A stretch of 64,000 nt of DNA, taken from the NCBI RefSeq assembly GCF_009498275.1, contig NZ_CP045643.1:4464001-4528000 (forward strand), in the 5' to 3' direction. The notes below the pieces were generated by a model. The model had not been told where the DNA came from, did no database searches, and saw only the letters and a list, made by a program, of their open reading frames with translations. This DNA comes from Streptomyces fagopyri. Its GTDB lineage: Bacteria > Actinomycetota > Actinomycetes > Streptomycetales > Streptomycetaceae. Both the position numbers and the translations under genes were made by a program. Below, piece by piece: positions 46,531-54,691 of the stretch; the first letter of the stretch is position 1, and the number at the start of each line of letters is the position of its first letter.

Positions 46531-47046
46531 CACTTCCCCGCCTTCGGAACGCCGAAATCGTGACGGCCGTCGCCGTGACCCGATAGGCCGCGTGCTCTGT
46601 GGCCGCGCGGGGCTGGTACGGGGGAAATGGGAGGCCCCGTACGCGTGCCTGGGAATCGTTCAATGCCTGACGCCGCCATCCCGTCAACCGAAACTCAGGA
46701 TCGAGACTCAGGATTCGAGGCTCGGAATCCAAGAGTCAGGATCCAAGAATTGGACTTCAACAACAGGAACGATGGCGGGGGAAAGAACAGCGGCAATAAT
46801 AACCTCGGGGGCTCCTCTCATTTCTGGGCGTCATACGGCTCTTCAACTTCCAGGTCCCGGTCTGCCATCCGGCGGGACACGTCGGATGGCAACACCGCCG
46901 GCACACAGCACATCAACTGCAATCAGAGCCGGGACGGCAGTCCATCGCGGCCGCATCAGGCGGGCCACAGCCTGAGCCCGCTGGATGCCGGGCCGCTGAC
47001 GCACCCCGTGACAACCTCGCCCTCCACAGCAGGGCGCGCACGTGAA
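46531..47046. other. 515-bp spacer of lower GC, no clear gene
   Basis: The sequence is AT-richer than its surroundings. At 46693-46745 the word ACTCAGGAT(C/T) occurs three times in slightly changed form, with GGAATCCAAG and GGATCCAAG between. Reading frames exist but have neither a ribosome site nor protein-like composition; the best one (46627-47064) ends inside the next terminator. Confidence 0.55.
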
Positions 47047-47089
47047 AGTCCGGCGGTCGGGTGACTTCGGTCCACCCGACCGCCGGACT
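47047..47089 (-). terminator. Terminator of the poly-Asn protein gene
   Basis: The perfect 17-bp arms AGTCCGGCGGTCGGGTG / CACCCGACCGCCGGACT have a 9-nt loop, 8 bp past the minus-strand stop. Confidence 0.93.
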
Positions 47090-47096
47090 CTGACAT

Positions 47097-47912
47097 TCAG
47101 CCGTTGTTGTTATTGTTGTTGTTGTTCCCGCCTCCGCCGTTGTTGTTGTTATTGTTGTTGTTGTTACCCCCACCTCCGTTGTTGTTGTTATTGTTGTTGT
47201 TCCCGCCTCCGCCGTTGTTGTTGTTGTTGTTGTTGTTGTTCGCGCCCCGGCCTCCGTTGTTGTTGTTGTTATTGTTGTTGTTCCCGCCTCCGCCGTTGTT
47301 GTTGTTATTGTTGTTGTTGTTCGCGCCCCGGCCTCCGTTGTTGTTATTGTTGTTGTTGTTCCCGCCTCCGCCGTTGTTGTTGTTATTGTTGTTGTTGTTC
47401 GCGCCCCGGCCTCCGTTGTTGTTGTTGTTATTGTTGTTGTTCCCGCCTCCGCCGTTGTTGTTGTTATTGTTGTTGTTGTTCGCGCCCCGGCCTCCGTTGT
47501 TGTTATTGTTGTTGTTGTTCCCGCCCCCGCCGTTGTTGTTGTTATTGTTGTTGTTGTTCGCGCCCCGGCCTCCGTTGTTGTTGTTGTTATTGTTGTTGTT
47601 CCCGCCCCCGCCGTTGTTGTTGTTATTGTTGTTGTTGTTCGCGCCCCGGCCTCCGTTGTTGTTGTTGTTATTGTTGTTGTTGTTGTTCGCGCGACCTCCG
47701 CGGTTGTTATTGTTGTTGTTGTTATTGTTGTTGTTCGCGCGCCTACCTCGGTTGTTGTTGTTGTTATTGTTGTTGTTGTCGCTCGGCGCCGTCGCGTGAG
47801 TTCCTGTGGGTGTCGGAGCGGCGAAGGCGACAGAGGGCACCATCGCGCCTCCGGCAGCCAGAGCAACCGATGCGGTCAGCATTGCCGCGCGCTTTGCGAT
47901 CTTGTTGAGCAT
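47097..47912 (-). CDS. Secreted poly-asparagine/glycine low-complexity protein
   Basis: The 271-residue protein has a signal peptide (MLNKIAKRAAMLTASVALAAGG.., cleavage near VAFA/APT). A short Thr/Pro stretch follows, then about 225 residues of only Asn, Gly, Arg and Ala: runs of 8-11 Asn alternate with GGGG and GGRGA (earliest ones RGRRA and RGGRA). The alternation forms a higher-order unit of about 26 residues. AAGGAA lies 6-7 nt before the ATG and a perfect terminator follows, so the gene is probably expressed. Asn-rich tracts of this type are prion- or amyloid-like; function is unknown. A LAL regulator gene is divergent from it. Confidence 0.85.
   Translation of the reverse strand: MLNKIAKRAAMLTASVALAAGGAMVPSVAFAAPTPTGTHATAPSDNNNNNNNNNRGRRANNNNNNNNNNNRGGRANNNNNNNNNNNGGRGANNNNNNNNNGGGGNNNNNNNNNGGRGANNNNNNNNNGGGGNNNNNNNNGGRGANNNNNNNNNGGGGNNNNNNNNNGGRGANNNNNNNNNGGGGNNNNNNNNGGRGANNNNNNNNNGGGGNNNNNNNNNGGRGANNNNNNNNNGGGGNNNNNNNNGGGGNNNNNNNNNGGGGNNNNNNNNG
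47100..47777. repeat. GTT/ATT trinucleotide repeat tracts inside the poly-Asn gene
   Basis: About 17 tracts of (GTT)n, most with a single ATT at a fixed place (plus strand), are interrupted by CCCGCCTCCGCC, CCCCCGCC and CGCGCCCCGGCCTCC. In-frame length change by slippage is expected because each unit is one codon. Confidence 0.97.
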
Positions 47913-48387
47913 GATGATTCCTTTCCGATGTGTGGGCCCTCTCGATTCGCAGCTCAACTGGATTACGGACGTAATTCTCCGCAAAATGTGCCGACGGGCC
48001 GATGAGCCGACCCTGGCACTCCCACCACTCCGGTCCCCGGAAGCTCGTGACTCGACGGAAGACCGCAACATTCGTCATCGACGTTGTGGCCGTGGATTCG
48101 TCGTCAGAGGCATTTCGGAGACGCGGTTGCGCGATGTTCTCGACGCGGGGCGGTTTGAGCCGTGAACCGGGAAACCCGATTTCTGGAACTCCTTGGCCAG
48201 CATGCGCTGCCGTAACCGGGGGCACATCGGGTGAACACCCCAAGTTCCACTCGGGCCCACCCCACATCCCCTCCCGGCACACCCACTCCCACCCCAGGCA
48301 TTCCGCGACAGCGCCCCACCAGCAGACCTGTCCCGCTCGGACTGGATCTTTTGCGCGGCCCTCGCCGTGGAGGGAAAATGGCTGGTG
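47913..48387. other. 475-bp divergent region, poly-Asn gene / LAL regulator
   Basis: No gene is convincing. AT-richer parts at 47950-47990 (CAACTGGATTACGGACGTAATTCTCCGC contains GATTACGGACGTAATTC, an imperfect palindrome) and 48060-48130 are likely promoter and operator sequence. Confidence 0.55.
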
Positions 48388-50979
48388 ATGGACCTACTAG
48401 AGCGAGAGGCCGTACTCCAGGACCTCGCCGGTCACCTGCAGGCGGCCGTGAGCGGTCCTGGACGCCTCGCACTTGTGCGCGGCGAGGCCGGCATCGGCAA
48501 GACCACCGTCGTCCACCACCTGGCCCGACAGGCCGATCCCAGCATCAGGGTGCTGGTGGGCGCTTGTGACCCATTGGCCACACCCCGCCCCCTCGGCCCC
48601 CTGATGGACCTGGCCCCGCGCCTGGGTCCGGCCGTGCGCACCGGACTGACCGGGGCGCTGGCCGGCACCTGCCGTTCCGACGAGGTGTTCGACTGCCTGC
48701 TCGCCGACCTGACCGCCAGTCCCAGCCTGCTGGTCGTGGAAGACGTCCACTGGGCCGATGAGGCCACGATGGACCTGCTCCGGTACCTGGCACGGCGCCT
48801 GACGAGTGTTCCGTCGCTGGTGGTGGCCACCTACCGAGACGACGAGGTCGGCCGCACCCACCACCTGACCGCTCTCCTCGGCACTCTGGCGGGCTATCCG
48901 TGGGTGTACCGCCACGACCTGGCACCCTTGAGCCGCTCGGCCGTGGCCCGGCTGGCCACCGGACACGCCGTCGACGCCGAGCAGCTCCATCACCTCTCCG
49001 CCGGCAACCCGTTCATCGTCACCGAGATCCTGGCCGCCCCGGCCGAGACCATCCCGGCCACGGTGCGCGAGGCCGTCGCCGGCCGCCTGGCCGGCCTCTC
49101 GGCCGCGGCGCGAACGGTCGTCGACGTACTGGCTGTCCTGGGGCACCGCGTCTCGCCGCCGCTGCTGGCCGGCGTCCTGCCGGCCCCGGAGGAAGCGCTC
49201 GAAGAGGCCGTGGCCTGCGGAATCGTACGTACTGTCGGACAGGCGACCGAATTCCGCCATGAACTGACCCGGCTGGCGGTGCTGGAGGCCGTACCCGCCG
49301 CCTCCCGTCTGCGGATACACCGGCAGGCCCTGACGGCGATGCGGTCCGGCCCGGTCACCGCGGATGATCTGGCCCTCCTCGCCGATCATTCCGAGGCCGC
49401 CGGGGATCCCGCCGCCGTGTTGGAGTACGCGCCCGCGGCGGCCGACCATGCCGCCGCGACGGACGCGCACCGGGAAGCGGCCGCCCAGTACGCCCGCGCG
49501 CTGCGGTACGCCGACAGCCTGCCGTCCGACCGGCAGACCTCCCTGCTGGAAGGACACGCGCAGGCCTGTCTCCTGTCCGGCCGGCTCGACGAGGGGGTCG
49601 AATCCTGTCGTACGGCGGTGCGGCTGCACCGTGCGGCGGGAGACCGGCCGCGTGAGGGGGACAACCTGCGCCGGCTGTCGTACTGGCTGTGGGCGGCCGG
49701 CCGGACCGCCGAGTCGAGGCAGACCGCTCTGGACGCGATGCGCATGCTCGACGGGCTGGGACCGAGCCGGGAACTGGCCTGGGCGCACCTGAACCTCTGT
49801 CAGCTGGCCTGCTACGAGCATGAGGCGGTGGCGGAGACCGACTCGCACGCCGAGAAGGCGATCGCTCTCGGTGAGCGCTTCGGCGACACGGAGGTGGTCG
49901 TCCAGGCGCGCTTCCACGCCGCGGCGGCACGGATGCTGAGCGAAGGACACGGCTGGGAGGACTGCGAACGGGCGGTGGACAGCGCGATGGCGCAGGATCC
50001 GCCGGCGGACGCGGGCTCCCTGGCACTCGTCATGTGCTGGTTCGCGGCGTTGCAGCGTGACGTCGACCGGACCGCCGCGGCCGTGAGCCGGGCGGAAGCC
50101 CACTGCCTCGATCACGATCTGCTGTTCCACCTGCTGTCCTCCAGGGCCTGGGGCAGCTGGGGGCTGCTGAACCGGGGCTCGTGGACCCAGGCGGCCGATG
50201 CCGCACAGGAGGTCCTGTCCCATCCCCACTCGCCACCGGTCGTCCGGGCCCTGACCCTGACCGTCCTGGGCCTGGTGCGGGCGCGCCAGGGCGAGGTGCA
50301 GGTGTGGCCGCTGCTCGACCAGGCCGCGAGCCTCGTCGACGCGAACTGCCTGACGGCCACGGGCCTGGGGTGGGAGGCCCGCGTCGAGGCGGCCTGGCTG
50401 GCCGGCGACGACGAGCGGGTCCGGGCGGAGGCACGACGTGGGCTGGACGCGTCGCAGGATCGCAGTCATCCCTGGCTGTCCGGGCCGCTGGCCTGCTGGA
50501 TCCGCCGCGCCGGGGGAACGCCCCCGCGGGTGCCGGCGGCCGGACCCCATGCGCTGGAGCTGGCCGGCGACTGGTCCGGCGCCGCGGCACTGTGGGACAC
50601 CCTCGGCTGTCCGTACGACGCCGCGCTGGCCCGCCTGTCCGGCGACGCACCGGCGCTGCACCAGGCCCTGGCCGTCTTCGAGTCCCTCGGCGCCCGGTCG
50701 GCCGTGGCACGTACCCGCGCCGTGATGCGTTCCCGCGGCGTCCGCCCGATCCGGAGAGGCCCACGCGCTGCCACCCGCGCCAATCCGTACGGGCTCACCA
50801 ACCGTGAGCTGGACGTCCTGAAGCTGCTCAACGAGGACCTGTCGGACGCCGAGATCGCGGCCCGCCTCTACATCACACCCAAGACCGCCGGGCATCATGT
50901 CGGCGCGGTACTGAACAAACTCGGTGTCCACACCCGCCACGAAGCCGCCCGTAAACTCCATCATTCCGACCGCCGATAG
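48388..50979 (+). CDS. LAL-type LuxR regulator with AAA ATPase domain
   Basis: This large ATP-binding LuxR regulator has 863 residues. The N-terminal STAND/AAA module carries Walker A RGEAGIGKTT (31-40) and Walker B LLVVEDVHWAD. The helical middle (about 330-760) has TPR-like pairs. The C-terminal LuxR HTH is LTNRELDVLKLLNEDLSDAE..IAARLYITPKTAGHHVGAVLNKLG. Such proteins often activate specialised pathways after ATP and ligand binding. The start may be this ATG or the GTGs at 48385/48367 (GGAGGG upstream). It is divergent from the poly-Asn protein gene, which is a plausible target. Confidence 0.92.
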   Translation: MDLLEREAVLQDLAGHLQAAVSGPGRLALVRGEAGIGKTTVVHHLARQADPSIRVLVGACDPLATPRPLGPLMDLAPRLGPAVRTGLTGALAGTCRSDEVFDCLLADLTASPSLLVVEDVHWADEATMDLLRYLARRLTSVPSLVVATYRDDEVGRTHHLTALLGTLAGYPWVYRHDLAPLSRSAVARLATGHAVDAEQLHHLSAGNPFIVTEILAAPAETIPATVREAVAGRLAGLSAAARTVVDVLAVLGHRVSPPLLAGVLPAPEEALEEAVACGIVRTVGQATEFRHELTRLAVLEAVPAASRLRIHRQALTAMRSGPVTADDLALLADHSEAAGDPAAVLEYAPAAADHAAATDAHREAAAQYARALRYADSLPSDRQTSLLEGHAQACLLSGRLDEGVESCRTAVRLHRAAGDRPREGDNLRRLSYWLWAAGRTAESRQTALDAMRMLDGLGPSRELAWAHLNLCQLACYEHEAVAETDSHAEKAIALGERFGDTEVVVQARFHAAAARMLSEGHGWEDCERAVDSAMAQDPPADAGSLALVMCWFAALQRDVDRTAAAVSRAEAHCLDHDLLFHLLSSRAWGSWGLLNRGSWTQAADAAQEVLSHPHSPPVVRALTLTVLGLVRARQGEVQVWPLLDQAASLVDANCLTATGLGWEARVEAAWLAGDDERVRAEARRGLDASQDRSHPWLSGPLACWIRRAGGTPPRVPAAGPHALELAGDWSGAAALWDTLGCPYDAALARLSGDAPALHQALAVFESLGARSAVARTRAVMRSRGVRPIRRGPRAATRANPYGLTNRELDVLKLLNEDLSDAEIAARLYITPKTAGHHVGAVLNKLGVHTRHEAARKLHHSDRR

Positions 50980-51133
50980 GGAACGCTCGCACGCGGCGGG
51001 TCCACCCGGAGTCCATCAGATTTGCGCCCGCTGGTCGACGCCGGGGACGCGGAGATCATCCGACGCACATCTCCCCGCCGTGCGACAATGGAACGAATCC
51101 TCGCACTCGCAGCTTGCTTCAGCTTTCAGGGTG

Positions 51134-51469
51134 ATGAAAATGAAGAAAGCATTCCTGCGGAGTGTCGGTCTGACCGCGGCCTGCTGCTGCATGGCGCTGG
51201 GGGCGTGGAGCACGTCAGCGGGTGAAGCAGACGCTCTTTCCCAGAAATCGCAGGCCGCATTCACAAAATCGGCACTTCAGTGCTACGCGACGCACGGCAG
51301 TCCGAATGACATCGTGTGCTACCGAAATTCATGGAAGGCAGAATTCCGGCACGGCGAGGTGGTCTATGTCCCCATCCTCATTCAGGTACCCGCTCCGGCG
51401 AATCCACCATCCGTGACGACCGTCGACAGCCTGAACGACATTCACCCGAGCACCACGAGCCCCGGCTGA
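51134..51469 (+). CDS. Small secreted protein with two cysteines
   Basis: The 111-residue protein has a basic start (MKMKKAFLRSVGL) and hydrophobic stretch, and cleavage is expected near STSAGEA/DALS. The mature part of about 80 residues has Cys in LQCYATHG and DIVCYRNSW, which could pair, and a Pro/Thr/Ser tail. The DNA is less GC-rich than its neighbours, with AAA and ATT codons. The ATG at 51140 is an alternative start. I do not recognise the family. It follows the LAL gene by 154 bp on the same strand. Confidence 0.65.
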   Translation: MKMKKAFLRSVGLTAACCCMALGAWSTSAGEADALSQKSQAAFTKSALQCYATHGSPNDIVCYRNSWKAEFRHGEVVYVPILIQVPAPANPPSVTTVDSLNDIHPSTTSPG

Positions 51470-51558
51470 GCACGGATTCGGCGCTGCCGGCATGAGGTCA
51501 GCCGGCCCGGGGGTACGCGACTTCCACCGCGCTCCGAGCGATACGCCACGATTCGTGG

Positions 51559-52071
51559 CTACGTGGTCGGGTACCGGTACTGACCGACCTCGGGATCCGG
51601 CGGCCCGTCCATTCCCAGGTCCTTGCGCATGGCCTCCCGAAGACGAGCGTTCTCCCGCCAGAGGTCGGCCCGAATCCGAAAGTACGCGTCGCCTCTGACG
51701 TCAGGGTCCTCGATGAGCCCGTCCCTCATGCGAGTCAGTGCGTCACACGCCTTCACCGCCAGCTGAATGATCTCTGCCGAAGCGGTGAGGGACAGACTCT
51801 GCCGAAACCGCCAGACGCCCGACCCGTCGAGCGCCTGATGAAGGTCACCGTAGAGCCGATCGCCGGTCGAGCGATCGACCTGGAGGACGACCGTCCGCAT
51901 GTCGGAGTGCCCACGGCTCAGCGCCATGAGGAATTCGGAGTACACGACCCTGCGTGTCTGAGATCCGTCCCTCTGCTGGTCACGACGCCAACGGATGCGC
52001 TCGGCAATCAGTGCGGAGCTCACACCGACCACGGCTCCTGCCAGGGTGCTCACCGGGGATATCCAGTCCAC
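51559..52071 (-). CDS. Conserved protein with N-terminal membrane helix, unknown function
   Basis: The 170-residue protein has one N-terminal hydrophobic segment (ISPVSTLAGAVVGVSSALIAERI) followed by a helical, charged body (RRVVYSEFLMALSRGHSDMR, CDALTRMRDGLIEDPDVRGDAYFRIRADLWRENARLREAMRKDLG). Proteins of this shape are common as hypothetical in Streptomyces. It ends the left side of the propeller-gene region, 78 bp from the phosphoribosyltransferase fragment. Confidence 0.7.
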   Translation of the reverse strand: MDWISPVSTLAGAVVGVSSALIAERIRWRRDQQRDGSQTRRVVYSEFLMALSRGHSDMRTVVLQVDRSTGDRLYGDLHQALDGSGVWRFRQSLSLTASAEIIQLAVKACDALTRMRDGLIEDPDVRGDAYFRIRADLWRENARLREAMRKDLGMDGPPDPEVGQYRYPTT

Positions 52072-52148
52072 TGACGTGTGTTACCCAGATGACCGATATC
52101 CGCTAACCCCCGCATCGACGGGAGGGTCCGTCCGAGCCGCTGGAGCGC

Positions 52149-52205
52149 TTCCTCGGACGGCGTGATCGACTCGCCCGACTTGCGTACCACCGGCAGAACG
52201 CTCCA
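52149..52205 (-). pseudogene. 3' fragment of a phosphoribosyltransferase gene
   Basis: These 57 bp match the 3' end of the intact phosphoribosyltransferase gene (54181-54237) at 51 of 57 positions, in the same orientation. Translated in frame it reads WSVLPVVRKSGESITPSEEA, against WSVLPVVRKSGEPITPSKEA in the intact gene. The intact gene stops soon after; here the frame continues. Nothing else of the gene is left. It is the left end of a direct duplication that brackets the propeller gene. Confidence 0.88.
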
Positions 52206-52617
52206 GGCATCAGCGCCTGTACGAGGGTAGTTGCCAGCACGCCATAAGCGCAGGTCAGCACGACTTTTACTTGGCCCGGAAATGACGGACCCGAGGCAGG
52301 CAGGTTCACGGCCTCGCGTCCAGGGTGGTGTCTCAGCGCCACACGCGTACGGCGTGTGCGTAAGCGTTGTGGGTGCGCCGCCGGGCGCCGGATCAATGAA
52401 TTCCTGAGCGATCCTTCTGCCGAATGGTTGTCGTCGGAGGGTGCCCCTCCCGGCCCGTCGTGCTCACCGCGCCTGGGTCCAGTCGCCCGCTTCCGTGCCC
52501 CGGATCCTCCGGTTCGGTCGCGGCACCCGACCGGGTGCGTCTCGGTGGGGCACACGAACGTCCGGGCGATCGCCCCGGCCCATGGCCTGGGCGGTCGCGC
52601 GTCTCCTCCGTACCGAA
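52206..52617. other. Spacer left of the propeller gene
   Basis: No gene is convincing. CACACGC / GCGTGTG around GTACG at 52340-52358 is a small hairpin. The block lies inside the segment bounded by the phosphoribosyltransferase duplication. Confidence 0.6.
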
Positions 52618-52634
52618 TATGACGAAGTGTCATA
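52618..52634. promoter_or_regulatory. TATGAC-N5-GTCATA operator-like repeat
   Basis: A perfect 6-bp inverted repeat with a 5-bp spacer lies 39 bp before the propeller gene start, in an AT-rich patch (CGAATATGACGAAGTGTCAT). It suits a regulator dimer site overlapping the promoter. Confidence 0.6.
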
Positions 52635-52672
52635 ATGTGTCCACTTCCGTCAACCCGGTCGAGAGGATTGCT

Positions 52673-53872
52673 GTGACCATCTGTCAAACCGTGAGGGGGG
52701 TGGGCGCGCGGGAGACCCTCCCGTCGTCGGCACCGCCTGATCTTCGAGTGCGTCGCTCGTGGTGGGACGGGTTGCTGCGGACGCTGGTGGCAGGTCTCGT
52801 CGTAGCGGCCGGCCTGACCCTGCCCATGGTGGCCCCGCAGCCCGCCCAGGCCGTGCCGCCCGGCACCTACGCCTACGTCACCAACTTCAACGCCAACACG
52901 GTGTCGGTGATCAACACACGGACGAACACGGTGGCGGTCATGGTTCCCGTAGGCAATGCGCCGTGGGAAGTGGCGGTGTCGCCGAACGGCACCCGCACCT
53001 ACGTCACCAACCGGGCCGATGACACGGTGTCCGTGATCAACACCGCGACCGACACGGTCGTCGCCACCGTCCCCGTCGGCCTTGAGCCCCTGGGGGTGGC
53101 GGTGTCGCCGGACGGCACCCGCGCCTACGTCACCAACTTCAGCGCCAACACGGTGTCCGTGATCAAAACGAAGACGAACACGGTCGTCGCCACCATCCCC
53201 GTCGGCGCTGCTCCCATCGGGGTGGCGGTGTCGCCGAACGGCACCCGCGCCTACGTCACCAATTCCGACGCCGACACAGTGTCCGTGATCAAAACGAAGA
53301 CCAACACGGTCGTCGCCACCATCCCCGTCGGCGCCTTCCCGTTCGGGGTGGCTGTGTCGCCGAACGGCACCCGCGCCTACGTCACCAATTTGAACGACGA
53401 CACGGCGTCCGTGATCAAAACGAAGACCAACACCGTCGTGGCCACCATCCCCGTCGGCGATGCGCCCCAGGGGGTGGCGGTGTCGCCGAACGGCACCCGC
53501 GCGTACGTCGTCAACGCCGACGCCGGCACGGTGTCCGTGATCAAAACGAAGACGAACACGGTCGTCGCCACCATCCCCGTCGGCGCTGCGCCTCGAGAGG
53601 TGGCGGTGTCACCGAACGGCACCCGCGCCTACGTCACCAACGCCAACGCCGACACCGTGTCCGTGATCAAAACCGCCACCAACACCGTCGGGGCCACCAT
53701 CCCCGTCGGGGACCTCCCGTTCGGGGTGGCGATCGGGGTCGTGCCCTGCCCAGGCCACGGCAAGCCGGGTCACGGGAAGCCCGACCACGGCAAGCCGGGT
53801 CACGGAAAGCCAGGCCACGACCGGTCGACCACGGCCACCGTCCCGGCCTCCGGTAACTGCACACCGGCATGA
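52673..53872 (+). CDS. Secreted seven-bladed YVTN beta-propeller protein
   Basis: The 399-residue protein has a signal peptide (RRSWWDGLLRTLVAGLVVAA onward, cleavage near PAQA/VPP, Tat-like RR). Then come seven 42-residue YVTN repeats (AYVTN..DTVSVIKTKTNTVVAT, IPVG..GVAVSPNGTR), enough for one closed propeller. The C-terminal tail has five GHGKP/DHGKP-type pentapeptides. The GTG at 52673 has GAGAGG 6 nt upstream. Surface-layer propellers of this type are common in archaea and some actinobacteria. Repeats 3-7 are nearly identical in DNA, so recent expansion is likely. It lies inside a duplicated phosphoribosyltransferase border. Confidence 0.9.
   Translation: MTICQTVRGVGARETLPSSAPPDLRVRRSWWDGLLRTLVAGLVVAAGLTLPMVAPQPAQAVPPGTYAYVTNFNANTVSVINTRTNTVAVMVPVGNAPWEVAVSPNGTRTYVTNRADDTVSVINTATDTVVATVPVGLEPLGVAVSPDGTRAYVTNFSANTVSVIKTKTNTVVATIPVGAAPIGVAVSPNGTRAYVTNSDADTVSVIKTKTNTVVATIPVGAFPFGVAVSPNGTRAYVTNLNDDTASVIKTKTNTVVATIPVGDAPQGVAVSPNGTRAYVVNADAGTVSVIKTKTNTVVATIPVGAAPREVAVSPNGTRAYVTNANADTVSVIKTATNTVGATIPVGDLPFGVAIGVVPCPGHGKPGHGKPDHGKPGHGKPGHDRSTTATVPASGNCTPA
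52878..53730 (+). repeat. 126-bp tandem repeats coding the propeller blades
   Basis: The motif GTGTCCGTGATCAAAACGAA and following bases returns every 126 bp, with only a few variable codons after YVTN and after IPVG. Identity is highest in the middle copies. Confidence 0.9.
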
Positions 53873-53877
53873 CGAAC

Positions 53878-53921
53878 GCCCCGGCGCCGGCCGCCCACCC
53901 TCGGACGACCGACGCCGGGGC
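53878..53921 (+). terminator. Terminator of the propeller gene
   Basis: The arms GCCCCGGCGCCGG / CCGACGCCGGGGC (one mismatch) have an 18-nt loop and start 6 bp after the stop. Confidence 0.8.
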
Positions 53922-54171
53922 ACCGCGTGACCACGCGACCCCGTCCTTGCGGAACTACAACGCATCACAGGAAATGCCGAGCGCCGGGAAGCCGCTGGAG
54001 AGGATCGGCAAGTAATCGCAGGGGAGGCAATGGCACGGCTCGACTCAGCCCTGGGTCAAGATGCCAGTAGCTGGGGCAGCCTCACGAGGACGCAACCGGC
54101 AGGTGGTCGGGGTCGGCCCCCCGCGGCCACGGGCGAGGGCACACAAGAGTGCCGGCTCGCCCAGACGCAGG

Positions 54172-54681
54172 TCAGAGAGCTTCCTTCGATGGAGTGATCG
54201 GCTCGCCCGACTTACGTACCACCGGCAGAACGCTCCACGGGAAGTTGATCCACTCATCGGTCCGCTTCCACACGTACTCGCACTTCACGAGCGAGTGGGG
54301 CTTCTCGTAGATCACGGCGCTGCGGACCTCCGCGACCGTGTCGACGCAGAAGTCGTGCACGAGCTTGAGCGTCTTGCCGGTATCGGCGACGTCGTCCGTG
54401 ATCAGGACCTTCTTGTCGGAGAAGTCGATCACGTTGGGGACGGGGGCGAGCATGACGGGCATCTCGAGGGTGGTTCCGACGCCCGTGTAGAACTCGACGT
54501 TCACCAGGTGGATGTTCTTGCAGTCGAGGGCGTACGCGAGACCGCCCGCGACGAACACACCGCCGCGCGCGATGGAGAGCACTATGTCCGGCTCGTACCC
54601 GTCGTCGACGATGGTCTGGGCGAGTTCGCGGACGGCGGTGCCGAACCGCTCGTAGGTGAGGTTCTCGCGTGCCGCGGTCAT
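54172..54681 (-). CDS. Purine-type phosphoribosyltransferase family protein
   Basis: This 169-residue PRTase has the PRPP loop VLITDDVADTGKTL (92-105, D96/D97) and the N-terminal IARGGVFVAGGLAYAL. It is close to xanthine/guanine PRTase-like enzymes (TGVGTTLEMPVML, DEWINFPWSVLPVVR). It would salvage a nucleobase with PRPP; the base is not certain. It follows dcd with a 10-bp gap, so the two are one unit of nucleotide metabolism. Its 3' end is duplicated at 52149. Confidence 0.9.
   Translation of the reverse strand: MTAARENLTYERFGTAVRELAQTIVDDGYEPDIVLSIARGGVFVAGGLAYALDCKNIHLVNVEFYTGVGTTLEMPVMLAPVPNVIDFSDKKVLITDDVADTGKTLKLVHDFCVDTVAEVRSAVIYEKPHSLVKCEYVWKRTDEWINFPWSVLPVVRKSGEPITPSKEAL
54181..54237 (-). 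repeat. Right copy of the 57-bp direct duplication (inside the intact gene)
   Basis: This is the part of the intact phosphoribosyltransferase gene that matches 52149-52205 (six mismatches). The distance between copies is 2032 bp. Confidence 0.88.
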
Positions 54682-54691
54682 GCTCGCGCCC

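Noticed and set aside
46627..47064. Possible 145-residue protein rich in Asn and Ser
   Set aside because: It has no ribosome site, crosses the terminator of the poly-Asn gene and has no protein-like pattern.
47104..47799. Plus-strand frames giving poly-Leu or poly-Cys proteins across the repeat
   Set aside because: They are other-strand readings of the GTT tracts. Only the minus-strand frame has a signal peptide, a ribosome site and a terminator at the right place.
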